Below are positions 41,579 through 49,971 of a stretch of DNA of 64,000 nt, in pieces (position 1 is the stretch's first letter; each line of letters starts with the position of its first letter). Location of the stretch: positions 5,971,137-6,035,136 of the forward strand of contig NZ_KB235948.1 of the NCBI RefSeq assembly GCF_000332335.1, read 5' to 3'. The DNA is from Kamptonema formosum PCC 10802. GTDB taxonomy: Bacteria > Cyanobacteriota > Cyanobacteriia > Cyanobacteriales > Oscillatoriaceae. The notes below the pieces were generated by a model. The model saw only the letters and a list, made by a program, of their open reading frames with translations. It was not told the origin of the DNA and did no database searches. Both the position numbers and the translations under genes were made by a program.

Positions 41579-42961
41579 CTAAACAATCATCCCTTGCAAA
41601 GCCGTTTGCAAATCTTTCGTCAAATCCGCAACAGCTGAGCGGCGGCTGGATTTATAAGCATCCCAGCGCTCGCTCACCGAAATCGGCTCGCCCACCGTCA
41701 TCCGCACCCGCTGCTTGCCCAGCTGGGGGCGTCCGAAAGGATTCCCCCCCTTAATGCGAGTTATCATATCCGACAGCAGCAGCGCTGTCTCCGCAAACCG
41801 CTCCACAGAAGGCTTTTCCTGAACGTACTTGCCCGTCACCGCCACAAAAGTTTCCACAAGCCGCATGTGCCACATGCGGAAGGAAGCTTCCTCCGCAATC
41901 CGGTCCGCAAGTCCGCGCTCCAGAGGGGAGAGCGAGTCAAAATCCTTGATATCTTCCCGGTAAATCCGCTCCCAGCCCGCTTGCTCCAAGCGCCGGCAGC
42001 GGTCAATAAAACTCCCCTTCGGCGACAGGCCAAAATAGTCCTCCGCCACCTGTAACGCCACATTCAAAAGCGCTGACAGCCGCTCCGAAAAATCTTTATT
42101 TTCAGCAGACAGCGGCAGCTTTTTGTGATAGAATTGAGAGTAATATTCCTCCATGATTGCCAGTAAATGGCCGCCCAGCCGGATCAGACGCAAGTAGAAA
42201 GTGTGCTTGCTTGAAGTAGAGCTGTCGGTTAAAGATTGTCCCTTCCTGCCATCATACATCGGCTGCAGCCCGCTCTCCGCTTCCAACTCGCTCAACAGCT
42301 TGTCCACACCATCCCAAGGCTCCTCAACATAGCGGTACTGAATGCCAACCGGCACAATCAAAACCTGTTCGCTGCGCCCATCCTTATATAAATCCTCAGC
42401 ACACCAGAAACCCAGCTGAGCGATACCCGGTTCCAGGGGGCTGATGATTTCATTGTGACCGTTAGTGGCACCTTCTGGAGCCGCCGCCATCGGAAACATG
42501 CCGGTGGAAAACAGCTCTCTCGCCGAGCGCAACCCCAGCCGGTCTACCTTACCGCGTATAATAGGAGTGCCGCCCATTTGGGAGTAGAGCCAGCCCACCC
42601 AATTTCCAGCCCACAGGGGAATTCCCCGGTCATAAACCGGGTGAAAATGAGTGGGGTACTGCAGCGACACACCCGTCTGTCGCGCCACCTGCGGCACCAG
42701 CCGCCAAACCAGGTGCGCCATGCAGAAGGGGTCATCCGTACTGGGGTGGCGAAACGCCATCAGAAAGCGAATTTTACCCTCTTGAAACTGGCGGTAAAGC
42801 TCGACCAGAGTCTCAACATTTTCCGCTTGAATGTCGGCAATAGACGTGCGATATTTCAGCCACACCGGCAGCAGTTGCTGGCAGCCCCGCAAGAGCCAAG
42901 GGTTGAACGCCGGTGGGATAAATTCCAGAGGCGGCTGAGCTTGAGTAATCGGATGAGACAT
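41579..42961 (-). CDS. PlsC-like phospholipid/glycerol acyltransferase, paralog 1
   Basis: The product has 460 residues. The acyltransferase motif H-x4-D is in AFRHPSTDDPF, followed by the glycerol-phosphate-binding-like AAAPEGATNGHNE and a VLIVPVGIQYRYVEEPWDG segment. The C-terminal half is helical and not assigned. It probably transfers acyl groups to a lipid acceptor at the membrane; the substrate is unknown. The second copy at 43422 is similar along its length, so this is a local duplication. The start MSHPITQAQPPLEFIPP matches that of the paralog. Confidence 0.82.
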   Translation of the reverse strand: MSHPITQAQPPLEFIPPAFNPWLLRGCQQLLPVWLKYRTSIADIQAENVETLVELYRQFQEGKIRFLMAFRHPSTDDPFCMAHLVWRLVPQVARQTGVSLQYPTHFHPVYDRGIPLWAGNWVGWLYSQMGGTPIIRGKVDRLGLRSARELFSTGMFPMAAAPEGATNGHNEIISPLEPGIAQLGFWCAEDLYKDGRSEQVLIVPVGIQYRYVEEPWDGVDKLLSELEAESGLQPMYDGRKGQSLTDSSTSSKHTFYLRLIRLGGHLLAIMEEYYSQFYHKKLPLSAENKDFSERLSALLNVALQVAEDYFGLSPKGSFIDRCRRLEQAGWERIYREDIKDFDSLSPLERGLADRIAEEASFRMWHMRLVETFVAVTGKYVQEKPSVERFAETALLLSDMITRIKGGNPFGRPQLGKQRVRMTVGEPISVSERWDAYKSSRRSAVADLTKDLQTALQGMIV

Positions 42962-43010
42962 AGGGTTTGACTCCTAAATGTTAAGATTGAGTTGGGCATT
43001 GGGCGATGGT

Positions 43011-43270
43011 TTGTAGTTGGGCTTTAGCCCAACCGACGCCCTCGCAGTAAGCCAAATGTTCAGGTTTGTAGTTGGGCTTTAGCCCAACCGACGCCCCCGC
43101 AGTAAGCCAAATGTTCAGGTTTGTAGTTGGGCTTTAGCCCAACCGACGCCCTCGCAGTAAGCCAAATGTTCAGGTTTGTAGTTGGGCTTTAGCCCAACCG
43201 ACGCCCCCGCAGTAAGCCAAATGTTCAGGTTTGTAGTTGGGCTTTAGCCCAACCGACGCCCCCGCAGTAT
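43011..43270. repeat. 55-bp tandem repeat, five copies
   Basis: Units begin ttgtagttgggctttagccc at 43011, 43066, 43121, 43176 and 43231. Each has the palindrome TTGGGCTTTAGCCCAA. The same palindrome recurs in a shorter array at 53390-53545 and once at 63103. It lies between the two acyltransferase genes. Confidence 0.9.
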
Positions 43271-43299
43271 GCCAAGTTTTCAACCTAATTATCCCCGTT

Positions 43300-43394
43300 T
43301 ATAGCGTCTCTCATATTAGTGAGGTACTGAGAAACCCGGTTTCTTAAAGAAACTGGGTTTCTGGCCATAGTTCATCCAACTGAGAGCCGCTATA
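43300..43394. mobile_element. Miniature inverted-repeat element, family B copy 1
   Basis: Ends TATAGCGTCTCTCA and TGAGAGCCGCTATA. The centre is gaaacccggtttcttaaag then aaactgggtttctgg. 95 bp, no coding capacity. The second copy is at 44995. Confidence 0.7.
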
Positions 43395-43421
43395 TCTGCG
43401 TCCATCTGCGGTTGCAAAATT

Positions 43422-44810
43422 TTAAACAATCATCGCTTCCAGAGCAGTTTGCAAGTCTTGCGTCAGGGCAGCGATCGCAGACCGGCGGCTGGCTTGATAG
43501 TTGGCCCAGCGGTCTGAAACTGAGATCGGCTCCCCTACAGTCAGCTTAACCCGCTGCTCCCCGATGCGGGGGCGCGGGAAAGGATGCTGCCCCTTAATGC
43601 GAGTCAGGGTGTCCCACAGCAGCAGCGCTGTTTCTGCAAACCGCTCTGCAGTGGGTTTTTCCCGCACATAGTTGCCGGTAACAGCGACAAAGTTTTCCAC
43701 CAGACGGATATGCCACATGCGCAAACTCGCTTCTTCCGCAATCCGGTCAGCCAGCCCCCGCTCTCCCGCTGGTATAGTGTCAATATCTTTGATATCTTCG
43801 CGATAGATCCAATCCCAGCCGGCTTGTTCCAAACGCCGGCACCGGTCAATCACCCCGCCCTTGGGCGTGACGCCAAAATACTGCTCTGCCACGTTTAATG
43901 CCACATTTAGCAGCGCTTGCAGTCGGGCGCTCAAGTCCGGAGTGCGATCGCCTTCCGCCGGCACCTGCGGCAGCGACTGGTGATAGAACCGGCAGTAAAA
44001 TTCTTCCATTAAGCAAAGCAGGCGCTCCCCGAGACGGTAAAGACGCAGGTACAGGGAGTGCTGGGCGGGAGTGGGCTCTTGCGGGAGCCGGTTTTGCGCT
44101 CCCTCACCCACCGGCAAGCCCAGGTCTGCTTCCAGCTGGCTCAATAGTTTTTCCAAAGCCTTCCAAGGCTCCTCAACATAATGGTATTCTATCCCCACCG
44201 GCACGATCAGAACCTGTTCCGTGCGTCCCGCCTTCAGCAAATCTTCAGCGCACCAAAATCCGAGCTGGGCGATACCCGGTTCCAGGGGGCTGACAATTTC
44301 ATTGTGACCGTTTTTGGAGCCTTCCGGCGAGGCAGCTAAGGGGAAACAGCCATTAGCAAACAAATCGCGAGCGGCGCGCAATCCCTGCCGGTCTGCCTTA
44401 CCGCGCTGGATAGGAGTCGCGCCCAAACGGGAATTGATCCAGCCCACAAACGAGCCGGCCCACAGGGGAATTCCCCTATCATACATGAAGTGAGCGTGAA
44501 TCGGAGTCTGTAAAGATACATTTTTTTGTCGCGCCACCTGCGGCACCGCGCGCCACAGAAAGTGGGCCAAACAGAAAGGGTCATCTCCGCCAGGATGGCG
44601 AAACGCCAGCAAGAAGCGAATTTTACGCTCCTGAAACTGCCGGTATAGGGTGACAAGGGTTCCCACATTCTCCGCTTGAATGTCGGTGACTCGCGTCTGA
44701 AATCGCAGCCACAGCGGCAGCAGCTGCTGGCAACCGCACAAAACCAGGGGGTTGAGTGCCGGTGGGATAAATTCCAGCGCGGGCTGAGCTTGGTTAATTA
44801 AATGGGGCAT
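43422..44810 (-). CDS. PlsC-like phospholipid/glycerol acyltransferase, paralog 2
   Basis: The product is about 462 residues from ATG 44810 (MPHLINQAQPALEFIPP); a TTG at 44819 is less likely. The same motifs as paralog 1 are present: AFRHPGGDDPF (H-x4-D), SPEGSKNGHNE, and VLIVPVGIEYHYVEEPW. Differences are concentrated in the central and C-terminal region (ESTP-like loop around residue 250). The pair is separated by a tandem repeat and a family B element, which probably arose after the duplication. Confidence 0.82.
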   Translation of the reverse strand: MPHLINQAQPALEFIPPALNPLVLCGCQQLLPLWLRFQTRVTDIQAENVGTLVTLYRQFQERKIRFLLAFRHPGGDDPFCLAHFLWRAVPQVARQKNVSLQTPIHAHFMYDRGIPLWAGSFVGWINSRLGATPIQRGKADRQGLRAARDLFANGCFPLAASPEGSKNGHNEIVSPLEPGIAQLGFWCAEDLLKAGRTEQVLIVPVGIEYHYVEEPWKALEKLLSQLEADLGLPVGEGAQNRLPQEPTPAQHSLYLRLYRLGERLLCLMEEFYCRFYHQSLPQVPAEGDRTPDLSARLQALLNVALNVAEQYFGVTPKGGVIDRCRRLEQAGWDWIYREDIKDIDTIPAGERGLADRIAEEASLRMWHIRLVENFVAVTGNYVREKPTAERFAETALLLWDTLTRIKGQHPFPRPRIGEQRVKLTVGEPISVSDRWANYQASRRSAIAALTQDLQTALEAMIV

Positions 44811-45193
44811 GGGCAGCAAGCGTTTATTTGTACCGTGTCAGTTGTAGCAAGTAAAGAGGGGTGCCGGTGGGGCCGAACCCTCAATAGCTCTTTGTTTGCT
44901 TTTTATTCCCAACCCCTAATTGGCAATTCCGGAAACTTGAGTAATTCTTTTAAAAGCAACCGCCCCGTGAAGGAGCGCCAAGGAAAGGAAAGATTATAGC
45001 GGTTTTCATCTGAATGAGGTACTAAGAAACCCGGCTTCTTAAAGAAACCGGGTTTCTGGCATGTAATCCAACTGAAACCCGCTATAATAATTTCACCAAC
45101 CATTTATAAATGCAATATATCATGTCGGGTTTATTGACTGCAATTCAGCAGCAAATGCCGCCTGCCCCCAGTCCCGCCGCCATGCCCCATGCC
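44811..45193. other. Gap with a family B element
   Basis: It holds the aaccgccccgtgaaggagcg repeat (about 44959-44990) and the element at 44995-45086. No gene is seen. Confidence 0.5.
44995..45086. mobile_element. Miniature inverted-repeat element, family B copy 2
   Basis: Ends TATAGCGGTTTTCATCTG and CAACTGAAACCCGCTATA. The centre has the same paired gaaacccggcttctt / aagaaaccgggtttctgg as copy 1. 92 bp. Confidence 0.7.
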
Positions 45194-48100
45194 CTACTCC
45201 CACTCTTGAAACTCAACAATCCAGTTCTGCACCAGAGAGAGAATCTGTTCCCGCCGAGTTTCAAACGTAGCGCCAATCCAAATCAAGGCGCTGCCGAGTA
45301 GCAGGCCAATCACCCACTTGACAAAAGCGTATTCCTGGCTTAAAATAATAAGCTGATTGACGGCATTCAGTACAAACGCTGCAGTTCCCACATAGAGGAA
45401 AGCCCGCACCCGAAAGGCTAAGCCGGCAAAAATCGCCAGAAGACTCAAAGAGCCAGATACTAACCAGTTAGAGGTGAGCAGCGCCACAAAGCAAATCGCG
45501 CCCGCGCCGGTCAGGCGCAGGAAGTGGCGAGCCTGTTTCTGCTGGCGGGGCTGGAAACCGGCATCGACTTGGGCGATGTATAGCAGAGACAGAGCCGGTG
45601 GGACAGTGTACGCCAAGGGATCGGTGACGTTAAGATTTAAGAACCAGCGCAGGATCGCCCAGTTGATGAAAAATGCGCTCACATAGGTGATGCGAATTTG
45701 CCGGTTCAGCAGAGCCAGGAAAATGTAGAATGCGGAGACAATAAGCAAGCTAGCTGGGTTAATGGCCTGTGCGGTTTGCAGTGCGGCACCCACCGGCAGC
45801 ACGACTGCGGAGCGCAGCCAGGGCTGTTTTGGCCAGCCCCAGCGCTCCCAGGGCAGAATCCAGAGAAAATAGGCGGCGACAGCGCTGAGCGCCGCTGCCC
45901 AAGGCAGCAACAGCCCCCCAAAATGCAGTTTGCTGCCGATATAAATGGCGATGGCGGCGGCTTCTAGGATGCCGGCATAAATCCAGATTTCTGCGAGAGC
46001 CCGACTGGGATTGTGACGCCCTTGCACGATGGCATAGCTGCTTAAAAAGATGCCGGTGCTCAACCCCACTAAGTCAGCGACTTCGATAGGGGCGCTGATA
46101 GCCGCCAGCAACAGCCAGCTGCTGGCAATCCAGTGCAGGTGCGCAACGACTCTCACTTCTTTCTCGGTGAGGCGCAAGTAGTCCAGCAGTGCCGGCGCTC
46201 CGGTGCGGTAGGCGGACATGGCGATCGCGCCCAGGGTGGCGAAGGCGATGAGCCGGTCGCCATCCGCCATAGGTGAGATTTGATAGGCGAGAATTTCCCA
46301 GGCGGAAGCGGACACCCCAATCAGGGCCATGTAGACGAGGGGTTTGAATTCCTCGCGCCGGCGTCCCACACCAATGGCAATCAGCGCCAGCCCCAAGGTG
46401 GTGAACCCTGTCCAAGCGGTGAGGGAGTCCCAGCGCAACAGGGCGGCGAACCCGCCGTAGAGCAGGGGCATCAGGTGCAGGCTGCTGGGCGTTCGGTTGC
46501 GGGAGTGCCGGTGCCACCAGTCACCGGCCAGCTGGGCAATCAGTCCGAGGGCAATGTTGGCAACCGCCACGTGCAGCGCCTCCGGACCGGCAAAGCCCAA
46601 CACCTCTGCTGCCAGCACTTCCAGACTCCAGCCAAAGCAGTAAAGCGTGCGGTTGGAGGGTTGCGGCCAGCTGCGATAAGCGATCGCACCGGCTATCAGA
46701 GCGGCGGCGGCGGTGGCAGCAAGGGAGGGGTCAGTAACTTTCCAGTAGACGGCGAAAGAGTGAGACGTCAGGGCTGCAAGGGAGCCGGCAAACAGTGCGA
46801 TCGCCCAGAAGTCGGCTGCCGGTGCGTAAAGAGCGCTGAGTGAGGGGCTCTCTATTTCCCATTCGGGGTTCGGCTCTGCCAGCCCAGAGTTGCGGACAAG
46901 CCAGCCTCGCCAGCCCCACAAAGCAGTGACAGCCGCCGCGACAGTGACAGCCCAGGCATCGGCGGACAGTGGGGGCAAACCGGGAATGCCATCCCACAGC
47001 AGCAGGAAAAAGAAACTCAGCGCCATTCCCACAGTGATGCGGGCGGCGCTCGACAGCCGCAAATATCGGGTGTTGACAGACATGACTGCAGTGGCGACGC
47101 CCAACGTAATTAAGCGGGCTCCCGGTACGGTGAGCGCCAGCAGTTGCGCCATGAGTGAGGCGGCCACACTAAAAGAGCTGGCTTGCCGGCGTCTTTGGGA
47201 ATCTGACCGCCTGGCGGCGGCGGTGAGGGCGGCGGGTGCGGCCAGCCACAAGATGCCCCACTCTGGGCGGCTGTCAGGAAAATCGTAAAGGAAGTTGAAG
47301 TAATTGGCCAGCAGCAGGCCATAGCTGGCACTGGCAAGGATTAGCCCCAGGTGCCAAGCGCTCTGCTGCCAAATCAGTGCCGGGATTTGGGGATTTGGGG
47401 ATGGGGGCTCGGGGCTAGAGGCTGTCCGATCCTCCCGGGGAGAGTCAGCAGAGGCGATAGATTGCGTCTGATTTTCCACCACAGCGTCTTCGGAGGCGAT
47501 AAATCGCGTCTCTACTGGAGAAATGGCTCCTGCCGGTGTTTTATCTCTCTCGCTAGCTCTGTCTTGCGGGACAGGGCTGGGTGGGGGATTCGATGTTTTC
47601 TGGGCGGGGTTTGAGGGGAGGCCGGCGAATGACAGCTCTGCTAGCGCTAGGGCTAAATAAAAGGCGGCCCAGGCACCGAGGGGCAGGGAAGGCCAAATCC
47701 AGTTAATGGCTGAGCTGAGAGTGAGGGGAGCGCTGATGTGGGTGAGGTATACCAGGCGCACTCGGGTGGGGGTGCGCCGGCGGGTGACGCTTGCCAGGGT
47801 GAGGGTAGATGCCAGCAGGTTCAGGGTGCGCAAGCTCGGATAGGGCAAGGTGAGACAGGTCAGGCAGGTCCCAAATGCGAGAGCGAGCTGTTCGCTGAAT
47901 GTGGCGAGTTCTGGGGGGACGGTTTGGCCCTCTGCGCACTGCCGGTGCAGCCAGTCGGCTATTGAGAGGGTGAGAAGCAGGTAGGGAAATAGTGCCAAGC
48001 CCAGCAAGGGGCGAGAGTCGGTTTCTGGAATGCCGGACAGCTCTGTGGCGGTTGCGAGCAGGGATTGCTGGAGTGCCGGTGGGACTAGCTGCCACGCCAG

Positions 48101-49411
48101 CCAGAGTGCTTGCAACCCAGTGATGAAGATGGCGGCTAAATCGGCACGCCGCCAAAAGCGCCACAAGCGTTCGGCTAGCCACCACAGGCCGAGTCCGCTG
48201 ACTGCGATCGCCTGCTGGGGTTCTGCCGGCGCGGAAACCAGCCAGCCGAAAAATAGCAAGCTGCCCCCAATGTGCTGCGACAGGGAGTAGAGGCGCTCCT
48301 GTTTGCCGATTTCTCGCGCAGCGTAGCTGCTCTGGGGATAGAGTCGGGGAAACAGCCAGCCGCAAATTCCTATGGCCAACCCCAACTGGCTGATGTCCAC
48401 ACGAGCGAATATGGCCCGCAGTAGCAGGATTCCCAGGGCGTAGCCGACTACAGTGGCAGAGGGAAGGGGAAGGGGCGTAGCGGCGGGAGTGTTTTCTGGC
48501 CGGTCCTGTTCGGCATCTTCGGGTTTGGGGGTTTTGAAGGCGCGGGCGAGGGCGGTTCCCACGATGCCGAGATAAACCGCCAGCAGGGGAAATCCGGGCA
48601 AGTTCCAGCCCCAGTGCAGGTAACTCAGCGCCAGACTGTTGATGGAGTACCGGCGGGATAAGCTTTGCTGATTTTTGAACAGCAACACTGTGATGCCGGT
48701 GAGGGCAGCTGTTGCGATCGCTGCGGTGAGCCATCCGGGGGAGTCTCCCCACAGCCCAAACCCATCCATTGCCCAAAAATTCACCGGCACGAGGAGCAGG
48801 GTTACTAGCTGCAATGTCTGAGCGGTGAGTCGCAAGGAAGGCTGGGCTGCCGCCCAGTAGGACACGCCCCAAAATACTAAGGTGTAGGCCAGCAAAACCC
48901 CGTACTGTCCTGCTGCCGGAAATTTCTGCCACTGGCTGGCGGCTAGCAACCCTGATGACACGACTACCATGAACACGCCGAGAAATAGCAGCCACCTGAC
49001 GCTGATCTCTGCCATCAGTGACTGCAGTCCTTTGGGCAATCGGGGTGCTCGGAGCTCTTTGCTGCTGAAAGCTAGTGCCGGTTCGGGTGCCGGTTTCGCT
49101 GCCGGTTTGGGTGCCGGTTTGGGTGCCGGTTCGGGTGCCGGTTCGGGTGCCGGTTCGGATGCCGGTTCGGGTGCCGGTTCGGGTGCCGGTTCGGGTGCCG
49201 GTTCGGGTGCCGGTTCGGGTGCCGGCTCGGGTGCCGGTGGGGCGACAGGTTCCGGAAGTGGAGAGGAGAGATATTGCCGGCAAAGCTGGCGAACCTGAGC
49301 GTCAGAAATTAGACCCAGACGCAACAGCGCATCCAGCCCCTCTAACAGCTCCGGCTGCGAAGCCTTAAGATAAAGTTCTATTCTGATTGAGCGCTCAGGT
49401 GGGAGTGACAT
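45194..49411 (-). CDS. Very large multi-spanning membrane protein, unknown function
   Basis: The product has 1405 residues. Residues 1-50 form a soluble helical start (MSLPPERSIRIELYLKASQ, LISDAQVRQLCRQYL). About 55-115 are a proline-rich stalk of PEPA repeats coded by a 12-bp tandem repeat (49075-49245). From about 135 on there are some thirty hydrophobic segments with short loops, and one long hydrophilic Pro/Ser/Glu loop in the middle (about 590-670). It resembles the cyanobacterial giant DUF2157-like integral membrane proteins, but I cannot name the family with certainty. It has its own upstream region and faces no partner gene. Confidence 0.75.
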   Translation of the reverse strand: MSLPPERSIRIELYLKASQPELLEGLDALLRLGLISDAQVRQLCRQYLSSPLPEPVAPPAPEPAPEPAPEPAPEPAPEPAPEPASEPAPEPAPEPAPKPAPKPAAKPAPEPALAFSSKELRAPRLPKGLQSLMAEISVRWLLFLGVFMVVVSSGLLAASQWQKFPAAGQYGVLLAYTLVFWGVSYWAAAQPSLRLTAQTLQLVTLLLVPVNFWAMDGFGLWGDSPGWLTAAIATAALTGITVLLFKNQQSLSRRYSINSLALSYLHWGWNLPGFPLLAVYLGIVGTALARAFKTPKPEDAEQDRPENTPAATPLPLPSATVVGYALGILLLRAIFARVDISQLGLAIGICGWLFPRLYPQSSYAAREIGKQERLYSLSQHIGGSLLFFGWLVSAPAEPQQAIAVSGLGLWWLAERLWRFWRRADLAAIFITGLQALWLAWQLVPPALQQSLLATATELSGIPETDSRPLLGLALFPYLLLTLSIADWLHRQCAEGQTVPPELATFSEQLALAFGTCLTCLTLPYPSLRTLNLLASTLTLASVTRRRTPTRVRLVYLTHISAPLTLSSAINWIWPSLPLGAWAAFYLALALAELSFAGLPSNPAQKTSNPPPSPVPQDRASERDKTPAGAISPVETRFIASEDAVVENQTQSIASADSPREDRTASSPEPPSPNPQIPALIWQQSAWHLGLILASASYGLLLANYFNFLYDFPDSRPEWGILWLAAPAALTAAARRSDSQRRRQASSFSVAASLMAQLLALTVPGARLITLGVATAVMSVNTRYLRLSSAARITVGMALSFFFLLLWDGIPGLPPLSADAWAVTVAAAVTALWGWRGWLVRNSGLAEPNPEWEIESPSLSALYAPAADFWAIALFAGSLAALTSHSFAVYWKVTDPSLAATAAAALIAGAIAYRSWPQPSNRTLYCFGWSLEVLAAEVLGFAGPEALHVAVANIALGLIAQLAGDWWHRHSRNRTPSSLHLMPLLYGGFAALLRWDSLTAWTGFTTLGLALIAIGVGRRREEFKPLVYMALIGVSASAWEILAYQISPMADGDRLIAFATLGAIAMSAYRTGAPALLDYLRLTEKEVRVVAHLHWIASSWLLLAAISAPIEVADLVGLSTGIFLSSYAIVQGRHNPSRALAEIWIYAGILEAAAIAIYIGSKLHFGGLLLPWAAALSAVAAYFLWILPWERWGWPKQPWLRSAVVLPVGAALQTAQAINPASLLIVSAFYIFLALLNRQIRITYVSAFFINWAILRWFLNLNVTDPLAYTVPPALSLLYIAQVDAGFQPRQQKQARHFLRLTGAGAICFVALLTSNWLVSGSLSLLAIFAGLAFRVRAFLYVGTAAFVLNAVNQLIILSQEYAFVKWVIGLLLGSALIWIGATFETRREQILSLVQNWIVEFQEWE
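49075..49245. repeat. 12-bp coding repeat (ggttcgggtgcc) giving PEPA units
   Basis: About fourteen units, in frame in the large membrane protein. Variants give PKPA and SEPA. Confidence 0.85.
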
Positions 49412-49971
49412 GACTCAGCGACCGCAAACAGTCATACCCTATCATGCCCCATACCCGTTACACCGGCTGTCTGAGGCAGATACCGGCTCGCTCCCTCACT
49501 TCTTCGCTCTCGCTCCTCACTCTCCAAAGTTCTTAATATCCGCCTGAACCCTTCCTTAAATTCCTTTGCGCTCTCTGCGTCTGCCCAACGGGCAAGCCGC
49601 GCCGCGCGTCTGTGGCGGTTCTAGCACTAGCCACTTAGGGAACGGACATTAGATTTTGAGGTCGGAGGGAACACCTGCCCTCAAGGTCTCTGGGACAGGC
49701 GAGACGCCTGTCCTACGTCCTAACCTAACTGCTCACTGCTATATAAAATATATTACTATTCAACCAGATAAATTATCATTTAGCCCCGCAGCTCTTCAAC
49801 CGGCTGGGCAATACCTTTTCAAATCCGCCTGAACCCTTCTTTAAATCCCTTGGCGCTCTCTGCGTCTGCCCAACGGGCAAGCCGCTGGCGGGTCTATGGC
49901 GGTTCAAATAACAGCGATTCACCCTGATAAAATCTCAGGCCGCCGGCAGGGTGCGCCGAAGCGCACCGCCC
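49412..49971. other. Gap rich in dispersed repeats
   Basis: It contains two copies of one repeat (about 49550-49622 and 49828-49905: cctgaacccttc...gcgctctctgcgtctgcccaacgggcaagccg) and a family A element between them. No gene is seen. Confidence 0.6.
49622..49743. mobile_element. Miniature inverted-repeat element, family A copy 2
   Basis: Left end TAGCACTAGCCACTTAG (slightly decayed), right end CTAACTGCTCACTGCTATA. The interior has gacaggcgagacgcctgtcc, which is shared with copies 3 and 4. Confidence 0.65.

Noticed and set aside
47703-49283. 526-residue ORF in another frame of the large membrane gene
   Set aside because: Arg/His/Pro-rich translation without domain character; the 1405-residue frame has regular membrane helices.
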